64,000 bases of DNA from Pseudofrankia inefficax. Its GTDB lineage: Bacteria; Actinomycetota; Actinomycetes; Frankiales; Frankiaceae. The notes below the pieces were generated by a model, which searched no databases, was not told where the DNA came from, and saw nothing but the letters and a program-made list of their open reading frames with translations. The DNA is taken from assembly GCF_000166135.1 (NCBI RefSeq), contig NC_014666.1:7874001-7938000 (forward strand), read 5' to 3'. Positions 7,356 through 15,200 of this stretch are shown piece by piece. Every line of letters begins with the position of its first letter. Position 1 is the first letter of the stretch. The translations under genes and the position numbers were made by a program.

Positions 7356-7783
7356 GCGCACGCGTGAAGCACGTGATCGTGCTGCCGATGCCGTGCACCG
7401 CCGGCCAGCTGCGCGCAGCCCTTGCCGGTCTCATCGACGACGCCCCGCTCGTCGATGTCGCCCTTGCTGGCAACGACGGCAAGCCGATCACGGTCGAGGG
7501 CCTGGCCGACGTCGCGCTGGTCATCGGCACGGCCGGCGGCGACCCGGTGGCGACGGTGGCGACCCCGGGCGGCGATCCTGTCGCTAGCCGGGCGCTGGCG
7601 CCGGCCGCCGCCGCGGCGCGGCCGACGGGCCGGAGCAAGCTGGCCGGCCTGGTCGCCGAGCTGCCCGCCGACGACGGGCGCAGCGCCCGCCAGCTCGCCG
7701 AGGATCTCGCCGCCGAGGCGGGCATCAAGCCGGCGTCGGCACGCCGGTACCTGACCGGCCTGCGGGCGGGTGGCGCCTCATGA
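7352..7783 (+). CDS. Hypothetical protein with C-terminal HTH-like region, 143 aa
   Basis: The GTG at 7352 overlaps the previous stop. The N-terminal ~70 residues look like a compact alpha/beta domain. The last 50 residues (K-L-A-G-L-V-A-E-L-P-A-D-D-G-R-S-A-R-Q-L, then A-G-I-K-P-A-S-A-R-R-Y-L) have the spacing of a helix-turn-helix of the replication-initiator or ParB-accessory kind. Its stop overlaps the ATG of the translocase gene, so it is likely to act with it. A DNA-binding partner of the translocase is a reasonable guess only. Confidence 0.6.
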   Translation: MSARVKHVIVLPMPCTAGQLRAALAGLIDDAPLVDVALAGNDGKPITVEGLADVALVIGTAGGDPVATVATPGGDPVASRALAPAAAAARPTGRSKLAGLVAELPADDGRSARQLAEDLAAEAGIKPASARRYLTGLRAGGAS

Positions 7784-9852
7784 CCGAGGCGACCACCGAC
7801 GTCGACACCCCGCCCGGCGGCCTGCTCGTCCCGGGCCCGTGGACGCCCGCACCAGTCGCCGAGCCGGATCCGCCAGCACCAGCACCAGCGGTGACGCGGC
7901 CGCCGCCGCGGCGGCCGGCGCTGGCCGCCGAGCCGCTCACCCTGCCGGCGTGGACCCGCGATGCCACGGTCGCCCGTGCGCGCGCCGCGCACGGTGCCCG
8001 CGTCGCCGGCCGCCTGGCCGCCCGCGGCACCGTGCGTTCCGTGCCGTCGGTGGTCGGCGGCGGGGTCCGGGCCGGCCGGGGCTGGTGGCGTTGGGTGCAG
8101 GCCGACGATCTCGCCGACGAGCTGCGCGGCCCGGACGGGAAGCTCGGCGAGAAGGTGTTCGTCATCCGCGACCACCGCAAGGCGCGCTGGTACCTGACCG
8201 GTGGGCTGCTGCTGACCGCCAGCGTCGGCGAGACGGTCGCCGCCTACACGGTGGGCGACGTCATCCCGGCCGTGTCGGGGCTGGTCGTCGCCGGGGCGTT
8301 CGCGATCGCCGGCCGACGCCGGGGCGGTACCGCCCCGGCCCTGCTCGGCGGCATCGAGCGGGACGTCCGGTTGGAGCTCGCGCCCGAGCACCTGAACGCC
8401 GCGTTCCGCGCGGCCGGGATGCTCAGGGCGGACGCGGCGCTGATCCTGCGCTCCCCCGTCGTGCGCGACCGGGCCGGACGGGGCTGGGAGGCCGTCTTCG
8501 ACCTGCCGATGGGTGGCGGGAAGACCGCGGCTCACGCGATCGCGAAGCGGGACGTCATCGCCGCCGAGCTGGGCGTCGACGAGATCCAGCTCATCATGAG
8601 CCGGATCCGCGCCAGGCAGGGCGGCAACGGCAAGCGCATCGCGTTCTGGGTCTGCGACGACGATCCCTACCTGGGGAAGCCGGTCGTCTCCCCGCTCGTC
8701 GACCTGGAGTCGTTCGACTTCTGGGGCCTGGTGCCGTTTGGCCAGGACGCCCGCGCCGAACGGATCGAGGTCGGCCTGCTCTGGCAATCCGCCTTCTTCG
8801 GCGGCCTGCCCCGGCGCGGGAAGACGTTCTCCATGCGGCTGCTCGTCGCCGCCGCCGTTCTGGACCCGTGGTGCCGCCTCTACGTCGCCGACGGCAAGGG
8901 CGGCGCGGACTTCCGCTCACTGGCCGGGGTCGCCCACCGCTACGTTCGCGGCGCCGACGAGGCCGACCTCGAGGCCTTCGAGGCGATGCTCGACGAGCTG
9001 ATCGCCGAGATGTCACGGCGGTTCGCACTGTTCGCGACGCTGCCCACGGCGGTCTGCCCGGAGGGCAAGCTGACGCCGGACATCATGCGGCGGTACAACC
9101 TGCCGCTGATCCCGGTGGTGATCGACGAGCTGCAGGAGTACTTCGAGGCGCTGGAGACCGAGAAGGACCGCGCCCGGATCATCGGGAAGCTGGCCCGGAT
9201 CGCCCGGCGCGGCCCGGCCGCTGGGTTCATCCCGGTGTACGCCAGCCAGCGGCCCGACGCGAAGTCGGTCCCGACCAAGCTGCGCGAGATCGTGACCTAC
9301 CGGTACTGCACGCAGGTCACGGACAAGACCAGCAGCGACATGGTGCTCGGCGACGGCAAGGCCGCGGCCGGCGCTGACGCTTCGATGCTGTCGGAGGATC
9401 ACGTGGGCGTCGGCGTGCTGGTCACCGGGCCGGCGTCGTTCGTCACCGTGAAGGCGGACCTGCTCGACAACCCGGCGTTCGAGGTGATCTGCCAGCGCGG
9501 CCGGAAGCTGCGGATCGCCGCGGGCACGCTGACCGGGCAGGCCTTCGGCGACATCGGGGCCGCCGCGTTCGAGGTCGGCTACGCCATCCCGCAGATCATC
9601 GGCGACGTGATGGAGGCATTCGGGTCCCGCACCCGCATCTGGACAGAAGACCTGCTCGCCGCCCTGGTCAACCTCGACGAGGACACGTACGGCGACTGGG
9701 ACGCCGACCGCCTGGCCGCCGAGCTGGCGGACGCTGGCGTGGTCCGCCACTCCAAGCAGGTGAAGATCGACGGGGTGAACCGGGCGGGCTACCTGCTGCG
9801 CGACGTCGAGGGCGCGATCCCGCCCGAGGTGCTCGCCGCCCGGCCGGTATAG
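7780..9852 (+). CDS. FtsK/SpoIIIE-type conjugative DNA translocase (TraB/TraSA-like)
   Basis: A 690-aa protein whose family forms a hexameric pump moving double-stranded DNA between mycelial cells. Residues ~1-60 are Pro-rich and flexible; residues ~140-185 hold two hydrophobic segments (W-Y-L-T-G-G-L-L-L-T and V-S-G-L-V-V-A-G-A-F-A-I). The Walker A motif G-G-L-P-R-R-G-K-T-F-S lies near residue 348 and Walker B V-V-I-D-E-L-Q-E-Y near 444, with an FtsK-type A-S-Q-R-P sensor region after it. The last ~75 residues (W-T-E-D-L-L-A-A-L onwards) resemble a winged helix, as in the DNA-recognition end of TraB. It closes a cluster of seven genes joined by four-base overlaps. No relaxase is nearby, as expected for this transfer type. 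Confidence 0.88.
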   Translation: MTEATTDVDTPPGGLLVPGPWTPAPVAEPDPPAPAPAVTRPPPRRPALAAEPLTLPAWTRDATVARARAAHGARVAGRLAARGTVRSVPSVVGGGVRAGRGWWRWVQADDLADELRGPDGKLGEKVFVIRDHRKARWYLTGGLLLTASVGETVAAYTVGDVIPAVSGLVVAGAFAIAGRRRGGTAPALLGGIERDVRLELAPEHLNAAFRAAGMLRADAALILRSPVVRDRAGRGWEAVFDLPMGGGKTAAHAIAKRDVIAAELGVDEIQLIMSRIRARQGGNGKRIAFWVCDDDPYLGKPVVSPLVDLESFDFWGLVPFGQDARAERIEVGLLWQSAFFGGLPRRGKTFSMRLLVAAAVLDPWCRLYVADGKGGADFRSLAGVAHRYVRGADEADLEAFEAMLDELIAEMSRRFALFATLPTAVCPEGKLTPDIMRRYNLPLIPVVIDELQEYFEALETEKDRARIIGKLARIARRGPAAGFIPVYASQRPDAKSVPTKLREIVTYRYCTQVTDKTSSDMVLGDGKAAAGADASMLSEDHVGVGVLVTGPASFVTVKADLLDNPAFEVICQRGRKLRIAAGTLTGQAFGDIGAAAFEVGYAIPQIIGDVMEAFGSRTRIWTEDLLAALVNLDEDTYGDWDADRLAAELADAGVVRHSKQVKIDGVNRAGYLLRDVEGAIPPEVLAARPV

Positions 9853-9930
9853 GGGCCCGCCCCTGCCTCGCCGTCGCCGTCGTCCCTGCCGGCGGTGACG
9901 TTCGCCAACGCCACCCAGTAGACGCCCCTC

Positions 9931-10213
9931 TCTACGGCTGTAGACGGCCCGGTAGTGCCCGCTGACCTGCGACGTAGCGGCCGTAGAGGGGAGGCAGTGC
10001 CGTACACCTACGGCCCCTCAGAGGCTCTCGACGCCCACGACATCAGCCGCGAGCGGAGATCACCATGCCCAAGACCACGACCACGCACCACCAGCCCGAG
10101 ACGGTCGAGGAGTTCAGCGAGCGCGTCCTCTACGGCCCCGGCGGCTTCTACACGACGGGCGGCTGGACACCCGAGCGGCGCGCCCGCCTGGCCCCGATCA
10201 TCGCGGCCGTAGA
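9931..10213. repeat. Four copies of TCTACGGC/GCCGTAGA, candidate transfer-recognition region
   Basis: TCTACGGC occurs at 9931-9938 and 10129-10136, and its complement GCCGTAGA at 9980-9987 and 10206-10213. The first pair forms an inverted repeat over a 41-base loop in the gene-free stretch directly after the translocase gene. The other two lie in the following small ORF. TraB-type pumps recognise short 8-bp repeats in a clt locus, often near the tra gene, so this is a candidate; an operator is the alternative. The rest of 9853-10064 shows nothing else. Confidence 0.4.
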
Positions 10214-10247
10214 GGCGCGGCAGGCCGTCGCCGCACAGCCCCGCTAG
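10065..10247 (+). CDS. Small hypothetical protein, 60 aa
   Basis: An ATG start with GGAG seven bases upstream. The protein is polar, with a His/Thr-rich start (T-T-T-T-H-H-Q-P-E) and a short helical C-terminus (R-A-R-L-A-P-I-I-A-A-V-E-A-R-Q). No domain recognised. It follows the translocase after ~210 bases containing repeated TCTACGGC motifs, two of which lie inside this gene. Confidence 0.5.
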   Translation: MPKTTTTHHQPETVEEFSERVLYGPGGFYTTGGWTPERRARLAPIIAAVEARQAVAAQPR

Positions 10248-10251
10248 GGCC

Positions 10252-10890
10252 CTAGCCCGGGTGATCGAAGGCGGCCGGCCAGGTCTTGCGTCGGACGAGC
10301 TTGCCGGCCTCACCTTCGCGGTAGACGGTGATCACGCCGTCGCTGTTGCGAAGCACGGCGTAGCCGATGCCCTTGTCGATCTCGACCGTCGAGCTGGCAC
10401 GGTCCACCACGTCGGGTGTGAAGCCCTCCCGGTCGGCGCGACGCAGGTAGGCACTGCGGGCCCGCAGCAGCATGCGATCCGCATAGAGATCGGACTCGTC
10501 CGGACGGGGAAGCCGGTCGCCGGCCGGTGGTGACTCGCTGGTGCTGATCTCGGCCAGGTCGCGGTTCAGGATCCTGGCCACGGCGGCGCGCAGTCCGTAG
10601 GGAAGTGAGGCCACCGTCGGCGACGGGCGTGGCGCGTTCCAGCCCAGCCCATGCTGCCAAGCGACCGCGCGCCCGAGCAGAACCCAGACCTCGTGCTGAC
10701 TCTTTCGGGGTCCCCTTTTCCAGCCGCGCACCCAGGTGTTGATCAGCCACGGATCGGCGGTCGGAACCTCAAAGACGAGGCAGGGGGTGTCAGGCCGGAC
10801 GGCGCCGCTGTACGTCGGCGGCAACGGCTTCGCGACGTATGCGGGCGGCTCTGGGCGGCGGCGCTGGTACCGGCTCCTACCGAAGCTCAC
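10252..10890 (-). CDS. Hypothetical protein, 212 aa
   Basis: No family recognised. The N-terminus is basic (S-R-Y-Q-R-R-R-P-E-P-P). The middle contains W-L-I-N-T-W-V-R-G-W-K-R-G-P, a helical region with A-A-V-A-R-I-L-N-R-D-L-A, and a C-terminal segment that could form a small beta domain (G-Y-A-V-L-R-N-S-D-G-V-I-T-V-Y). It overlaps the HTH gene 10887-11150 by four bases and is transcribed with it, convergent to the transfer operon. The HTH partner suggests an accessory role in regulation or excision; this is inference. Confidence 0.6.
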   Translation of the reverse strand: MSFGRSRYQRRRPEPPAYVAKPLPPTYSGAVRPDTPCLVFEVPTADPWLINTWVRGWKRGPRKSQHEVWVLLGRAVAWQHGLGWNAPRPSPTVASLPYGLRAAVARILNRDLAEISTSESPPAGDRLPRPDESDLYADRMLLRARSAYLRRADREGFTPDVVDRASSTVEIDKGIGYAVLRNSDGVITVYREGEAGKLVRRKTWPAAFDHPG

Positions 10891-11150
10891 GACGCATCCG
10901 TCGGCGCCTCGTCCCGCGGCTGACGGTTCTCGGCGATCCAGGCCGCGACCTTGTCTTCATCCCATAGCCGGCCGGTGCGCCCTGTCTGCTCGGGCGCCGG
11001 GAACGACGGACGGCGGCTGATCTGGTCCGCGCGCTCTCTGGAGACCGTGCCAGTGGGCGACGTCGGCACGAGTAGATCCGCGACGTCAGAGATCGAGATG
11101 AGCCTTCCCACCCCTTGCACCCTGTGGGGTTCACACATGGGGATTGGCAC
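10887..11150 (-). CDS. Helix-turn-helix protein, excisionase-like
   Basis: An 87-aa frame; the real start may be one of the GTG codons about 11-14 residues in, because family-like sequence begins at R-L-I-S-I-S-D-V-A-D-L-L. The order S-D-V-A-D-L-L, E-R-A-D-Q-I, F-P-A-P and L-W-D-E-D-K-V-A-A-W-I matches MerR/AlpA-type DNA-binding proteins of integrative elements. It is coupled to the 212-aa gene downstream and is divergent from the 11262-11913 genes, with the 11126-11172 control region between them. It may autoregulate or act as a recombination factor. Confidence 0.7.
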   Translation of the reverse strand: MPIPMCEPHRVQGVGRLISISDVADLLVPTSPTGTVSRERADQISRRPSFPAPEQTGRTGRLWDEDKVAAWIAENRQPRDEAPTDAS

Positions 11151-11172
11151 CCCGGAACCCCGCGTGTAACGT
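11126..11172 (+). promoter_or_regulatory. Promoter with overlapping inverted repeat
   Basis: TTGGCA (11144-11149), 17-base spacer, TAACGT (11167-11172) reads toward the small genes at 11262-11913. GGGGTTC (11126-11132) and GAACCCC (11155-11161) form an inverted repeat spanning the -35 element. The divergent HTH protein is an obvious candidate regulator, but nothing in the sequence proves it. Confidence 0.5.
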
Positions 11173-11196
11173 CACGGACCGGCCACAAAGAGAAAA

Positions 11197-11229
11197 GGCC
11201 CGCCCGGTGTGTCACCACCGGAACGGGCC
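11197..11229 (+). promoter_or_regulatory. Leader hairpin before the small-gene trio
   Basis: GGCCCG at 11197-11202 pairs with CGGGCC at 11224-11229, and CCGGTG with CACCGG inside. It sits between the predicted promoter and the ribosome binding site GCAGGAGGG before 11262. It could attenuate transcription or stabilise the leader. Confidence 0.4.
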
Positions 11230-11261
11230 ACGGACGAACGCCGCAGGAGGGCGAACGCCGT

Positions 11262-11444
11262 ATGAGCACGAGCATGCCCGAGCCGGGCCAAGACGTCGAG
11301 CCGGGTGCCGGCGACGACTGGCCGTGTAGCTGGGACTTCACGAGCGTCGCCACCGACGACGACCTACCGCCCTCCGCGCAGCACCATCGGGTATCCATCG
11401 ACCCGGCCGCCCTGCGCGCCCTGGACCGCGGGGCCGGCCAGTGA
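11262..11444 (+). CDS. Small acidic hypothetical protein, 60 aa
   Basis: The ATG at 11262 follows a strong AGGAGGG, although about ten bases away. The protein is acidic (G-D-D-W-P-C, A-T-D-D-D-L-P-P) with no recognised domain. It is coupled by GTGA to the next gene and is the first of three co-transcribed small genes convergent on the whiB-like gene. Its size and acidity would fit an inhibitor or mimic protein, but there is no direct evidence. Confidence 0.55.
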   Translation: MSTSMPEPGQDVEPGAGDDWPCSWDFTSVATDDDLPPSAQHHRVSIDPAALRALDRGAGQ

Positions 11445-11656
11445 CCGACGAGCAGCGGGCCCGGCTGCTGCACCAGATGGCGACGAGCTACGCCAGCCGG
11501 CAGAACCCGCGCGACCGGCACGTACTCGTGCGCCTGGTCGGCGGCGAGCCCGTGGACGCGGTGATCTGCCTAACGCCCGAGGCCGCGTTGCTCGTCGCGG
11601 ACGCGATGGAGCTCCAGCCGAGCGACTTCACGATCGTCATCGGGCGGGAGATGTAG
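11441..11656 (+). CDS. Hypothetical protein, 71 aa
   Basis: The GTG start overlaps the previous stop. The protein has an N-terminal helix rich in Gln/Arg (E-Q-R-A-R-L-L-H-Q-M) and a C-terminal hydrophobic half (V-I-C-L-T-P-E-A-A-L-L-V-A-D-A-M-E-L). No family recognised. It sits in the middle of the three-gene cluster. Confidence 0.5.
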   Translation: MTDEQRARLLHQMATSYASRQNPRDRHVLVRLVGGEPVDAVICLTPEAALLVADAMELQPSDFTIVIGREM

Positions 11657-11658
11657 CC

Positions 11659-11913
11659 GTGGACGTCACGCTCGTCGGCAAGCCGACGGAAGTGCAGCTA
11701 GCGCTCGACGCGCTGAACCTGATCATGAGCGTCGAGCAGTCGTCCGTGCCCGAGCCGGCTGGAGACGGCCTGTTTCGGGTGCATGCGGTCGTCATCGACC
11801 CGGATGACCCGCGGTATCAGATCAGCGACGACGTGCTCGCGGCTGAACTCGGCCTCACGCTGCCGCCCGCGCAGGCGGCACGGCGTGACGAAACCCGTGA
11901 CGGAACTCCCTAG
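11659..11913 (+). CDS. Hypothetical protein, 84 aa
   Basis: A GTG start two bases after the previous stop. The protein begins V-D-V-T-L-V-G-K-P-T-E-V-Q-L-A-L-D-A-L and has a short acidic middle (I-D-P-D-D-P-R-Y). The pattern suggests a small alpha/beta fold, without a named family. Its 3' end overlaps the 3' end of the convergent whiB-like gene by four bases. Confidence 0.5.
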   Translation: MDVTLVGKPTEVQLALDALNLIMSVEQSSVPEPAGDGLFRVHAVVIDPDDPRYQISDDVLAAELGLTLPPAQAARRDETRDGTP

Positions 11914-12209
11914 GCTTGCGCGACGAGCGCCACGCCGAGGCCAGCCGCGACAGCGTCCTCGCGCTGCTGCGCGGACAGGCCGCCGGCGGTGCCGTGCCGG
12001 CCGCCGATCGCGTGCGCCTCGAACACCAGGACCGCGGCCAGGCAGGGCACCCGGACCGGGCACGGGCCACACACGGCCCGCGCAAGGGCGGCCTGCCGCC
12101 TGGGGTCGCCGTAGAACGCGTCGGTGTCCATCCCCGCGCAGGCGGCGCGGGTGCGCCAGGCGTTGTCACCCAGCGGGAATCCGCCCCGGAATTTCTTGCG
12201 CGTCGTCAC
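11910..12209 (-). CDS. WhiB-family iron-sulfur protein
   Basis: A 99-aa protein starting at a GTG that overlaps the tape measure stop by four bases. The four cluster-binding cysteines are present in WhiB spacing: the first in R-A-A-C-A-G-M-D-T-D-A-F-Y-G-D, then V-C-G-P-C-P-V-R-V-P-C, which gives C-x2-C-x5-C. The turn after the cluster reads I-G-G-R-H-G-T-A-G-G-L-S rather than the chromosomal G-V-W-G-G type. Known WhiB proteins bind [4Fe-4S] and sigma factor regions to alter transcription, and phages such as TM4 carry versions that affect the host. Translational coupling to a phage tail gene makes phage descent likely. Confidence 0.88.
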   Translation of the reverse strand: MTTRKKFRGGFPLGDNAWRTRAACAGMDTDAFYGDPRRQAALARAVCGPCPVRVPCLAAVLVFEAHAIGGRHGTAGGLSAQQREDAVAAGLGVALVAQA

Positions 12210-15200
12210 CTGCCGACCCCGGCGCGGACGTGCGAGACGACCTTCGCCAGCGTGCGCTGAACCGCGGCTTCGACGACTGCGCCTGTCTCGGCGTTCGTCA
12301 TGCCGCCCGTCACGGCGACGTTGACGGCGCCGACGCTCAGCACCGGGCCCGAGTAGCCGGCGCTCGCCGAGACCATCCCGCCGTAGGCGTAGCCGGGCGG
12401 GCGGACGACGCCGACCGGGCCGCCGAGGGCATAACCCGGCGTCGGGATGACGGTCGCCGTGCCCGCGTTGATCGACGCCATCGCCGTCGGGCCGTACTTC
12501 GCGGCGGCCGACGCCTGGATCACCCACTCACGGTCCGAGAGGCGCGCCAGGATGCTGTCCGACGTCGTCGAGCCGGGGCCGCGGATCTCGCCGCCGGTCG
12601 CAGCGCCCTGAAGGCTCGACGTCAGCGCCGGGGAGTTCGGGCTGGTCGCCGAGTAGTACGCGTACTCGACGACCTGCCGCTGCGTCGTCGTGATTGTGAT
12701 GCTCTTGTCGTGCAGCGCGTCCACAGCGGCGCGCAATGCGTCGACCTGTGCCTTCGCCTCGACCGAACCTGGAGCGGCGATCTCGGTGTCCTTACTGACC
12801 ACCATCGCCGCCACGGTGTTGATGAATTCCTGCGTCTGGCCCGTCGCTTCCGTCGCTCCCGGAGCGGAAATCATCGTCCACTGCCAGGGGGGCACATGGC
12901 CCGTTGTGTCGATGAACTGCTGAACGAGGCCCGTGGATTCGACCGCACCTGGCGTGGTTATGGTCGTCGATTCCACCTGCGGTGTGCGCGAGAGTATTCC
13001 GTTCAGGTCGTCCATTCTCTGCATCGCTTCCATCGCGCCCGGGGTCACAACGGATGTCGATACGGAGGCCGGCATCCGGCTCAGGATTCCGGATGTCTGG
13101 TCCAGCTCTCGCAGTGCGTCCACCGCTCCGGGTACCGATACGGTCGTGGAGACGGCTGACGGCAGTCGGCTGAGAATGCCCGACGTCTGGTCGAGGTCGT
13201 TCATCGCCTGCAGAGCGCCGGGTGTAGAGATGTCGATGCGGGCGAACTTCGGCAGCGACGAGATCCGGCCGTTCATCGCGTCGAGGTCGCCTTCGGCGTC
13301 CGGAATGCCCTGGATCAGGTAGGCGGTCTGGACCGACTTCGGCATCGTCGCGAGGTTGCCCGAGATCTGCTCGATCGAGTCCCTGGTCGACGCGGCGCCG
13401 GGCGCGTCCACCGGGATCGACACGCCGCCGATCGCGGCCAGGGCCTGCGCCGAGCCGGACGTCTCGTCGATCGCCTGGCCGTACCCGTCGACCTGCGTCT
13501 TCGCGACCCCGCTCGCCTCGGCGGTGGCCTGGACCTGGCCCGTCAGCGCCGAGGACGCGCTCTGCGCCGCGCTGGCGTCGCCGGTGAACGTCGCCAGGCT
13601 CTCGCCGTAGGCGCCGGCCGCCGTCAGGGCGTCGTTGTACGCCTTGCGGTTGTCGCGGGCCGCCTGCGTGTTCCCGACCAGGCCGTCGTGGTTCGACGCG
13701 AGCTGCGTCTTCAGGTTCACCAGCGACTCGGCGAAGTTGTCCTGTGCGCGGATGACGCTGAGGCCGTTGCCCTGCAGCAGGCCGAGGGTGTCGTCGAAGC
13801 CCTCCAGCGCCTCTTTCGCGCCCGTCGTCGACTTCGTCAGGGCGTCCATGGCCCGTGCCATGTTGGTCGTGTCGATACCGGCGTTTCGCGCCTTCGTCTG
13901 CGAGTCGTCGAGGAACTGTGTGAACTTGCTTCCGTCGACCTTCGCGAGCCCCTGCGTCAGGTCGACGCCGTAGGCCGTGGCCAGGTTCTCGACCGCGGCC
14001 TCGGTGAGGCCGTACTGCGCCGCCAGGCCCTTCGCCGTGTCGACGCCCGTCTTGAGCGCCTCGGTGGTGTTCTTGATGTCGTCGGCCTGCGCCTTGCGGT
14101 TCTGTCGCACCGACGCGTCCTGCGTCAGCATCCCGTCGAGGCTGGAGTTGTACGCCTGCTGCTGCGCGGTCAGCTGCGTCAGGGCGCTGCGCAGCGTGTC
14201 CAGGTTCGTCGGGTCGACGCTCTGGTTCACCCGCGTCAGGCCCTGCTGAACCCGCTCCTGCTCCTGGTCCATCAGCCGGTAGGAGACGGCGAGCGCGGCC
14301 AGGACAACGCCCATCGCGCCCAGCGCGGTGCCGGCGCTCGCCAGCGCAACGCGAAGCACCGTCGTGCCCTCGGCCGCGGCGACGGCGCCCAGCCGGTACT
14401 GCGCCCACAGGCCGATCGCGGTCGGCAGGTAGGTGACGCTGGAGACGACGGACGCGCCGAGGGTCGTGACCCTCGCGGCCAGTGTCGTGACCGACGTGGC
14501 GATCGCCTCGGCCCTGAACGCGGCCCACGCGAGCGCCAGGGCGATGACGGCGGCCCGGTTGCCCCCGAGGACGCCGGTCGTCGTGCTCACCGCGGCGGCC
14601 AGCGCTTCGAAGCCACCGATCGCGACGGTCAGGCCGAGGTGGGCCAGGTCAGCCGCCAGCCCGTCGAGGTGCACGCTGTGCGCGATCTCGGCGACGTTCC
14701 CGATCGAGCTGGCCAGCGCGTCAAGCCCCGGCTTGACGTCGCCGAGCACCTCCGAACCGACCTTCTTCACCCCGCCGAGGAACGTCGTCAGGCCAGCCAG
14801 CGCCTGGTTCAGATACGGCAGCAGAGACGCGCCGATCTCGATGCCCGTCGCCGAGACCTTGTTCTTCAGGATGTCGAACTGCGCCGAGGTCGCCTTCATC
14901 TGCTCGGCGAACACCCGCTGAGTGGCGCCCGCGTTCTCCTGGGCGGTGCCCATCTCGCCGATGATCCTGGTGTAGTTGGCCCCGTCGCCGGCCATGAGGG
15001 CGAGAGCGCCACGAACGGCCCGGATCTCCGGGAACCACCGGAGCATTGTCTGCAGGTTCGCGTCGCCGCTGTTCTGCAGCTTCATCATCACGCCATACAG
15101 ACCGATACCCGTGTCGGACAGGTCCGACTGCGATATGCCGAGCTTCGTGAACTCCTGCCCGAGCGCCGCCGACGGCTTGATCAGCTTGCTGATCAGGTTG

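Noticed and set aside
6928-8787. A 619-aa minus-strand frame opposite the transfer operon
   Set aside because: Antisense shadow of the coupled operon and translocase, with no motif.
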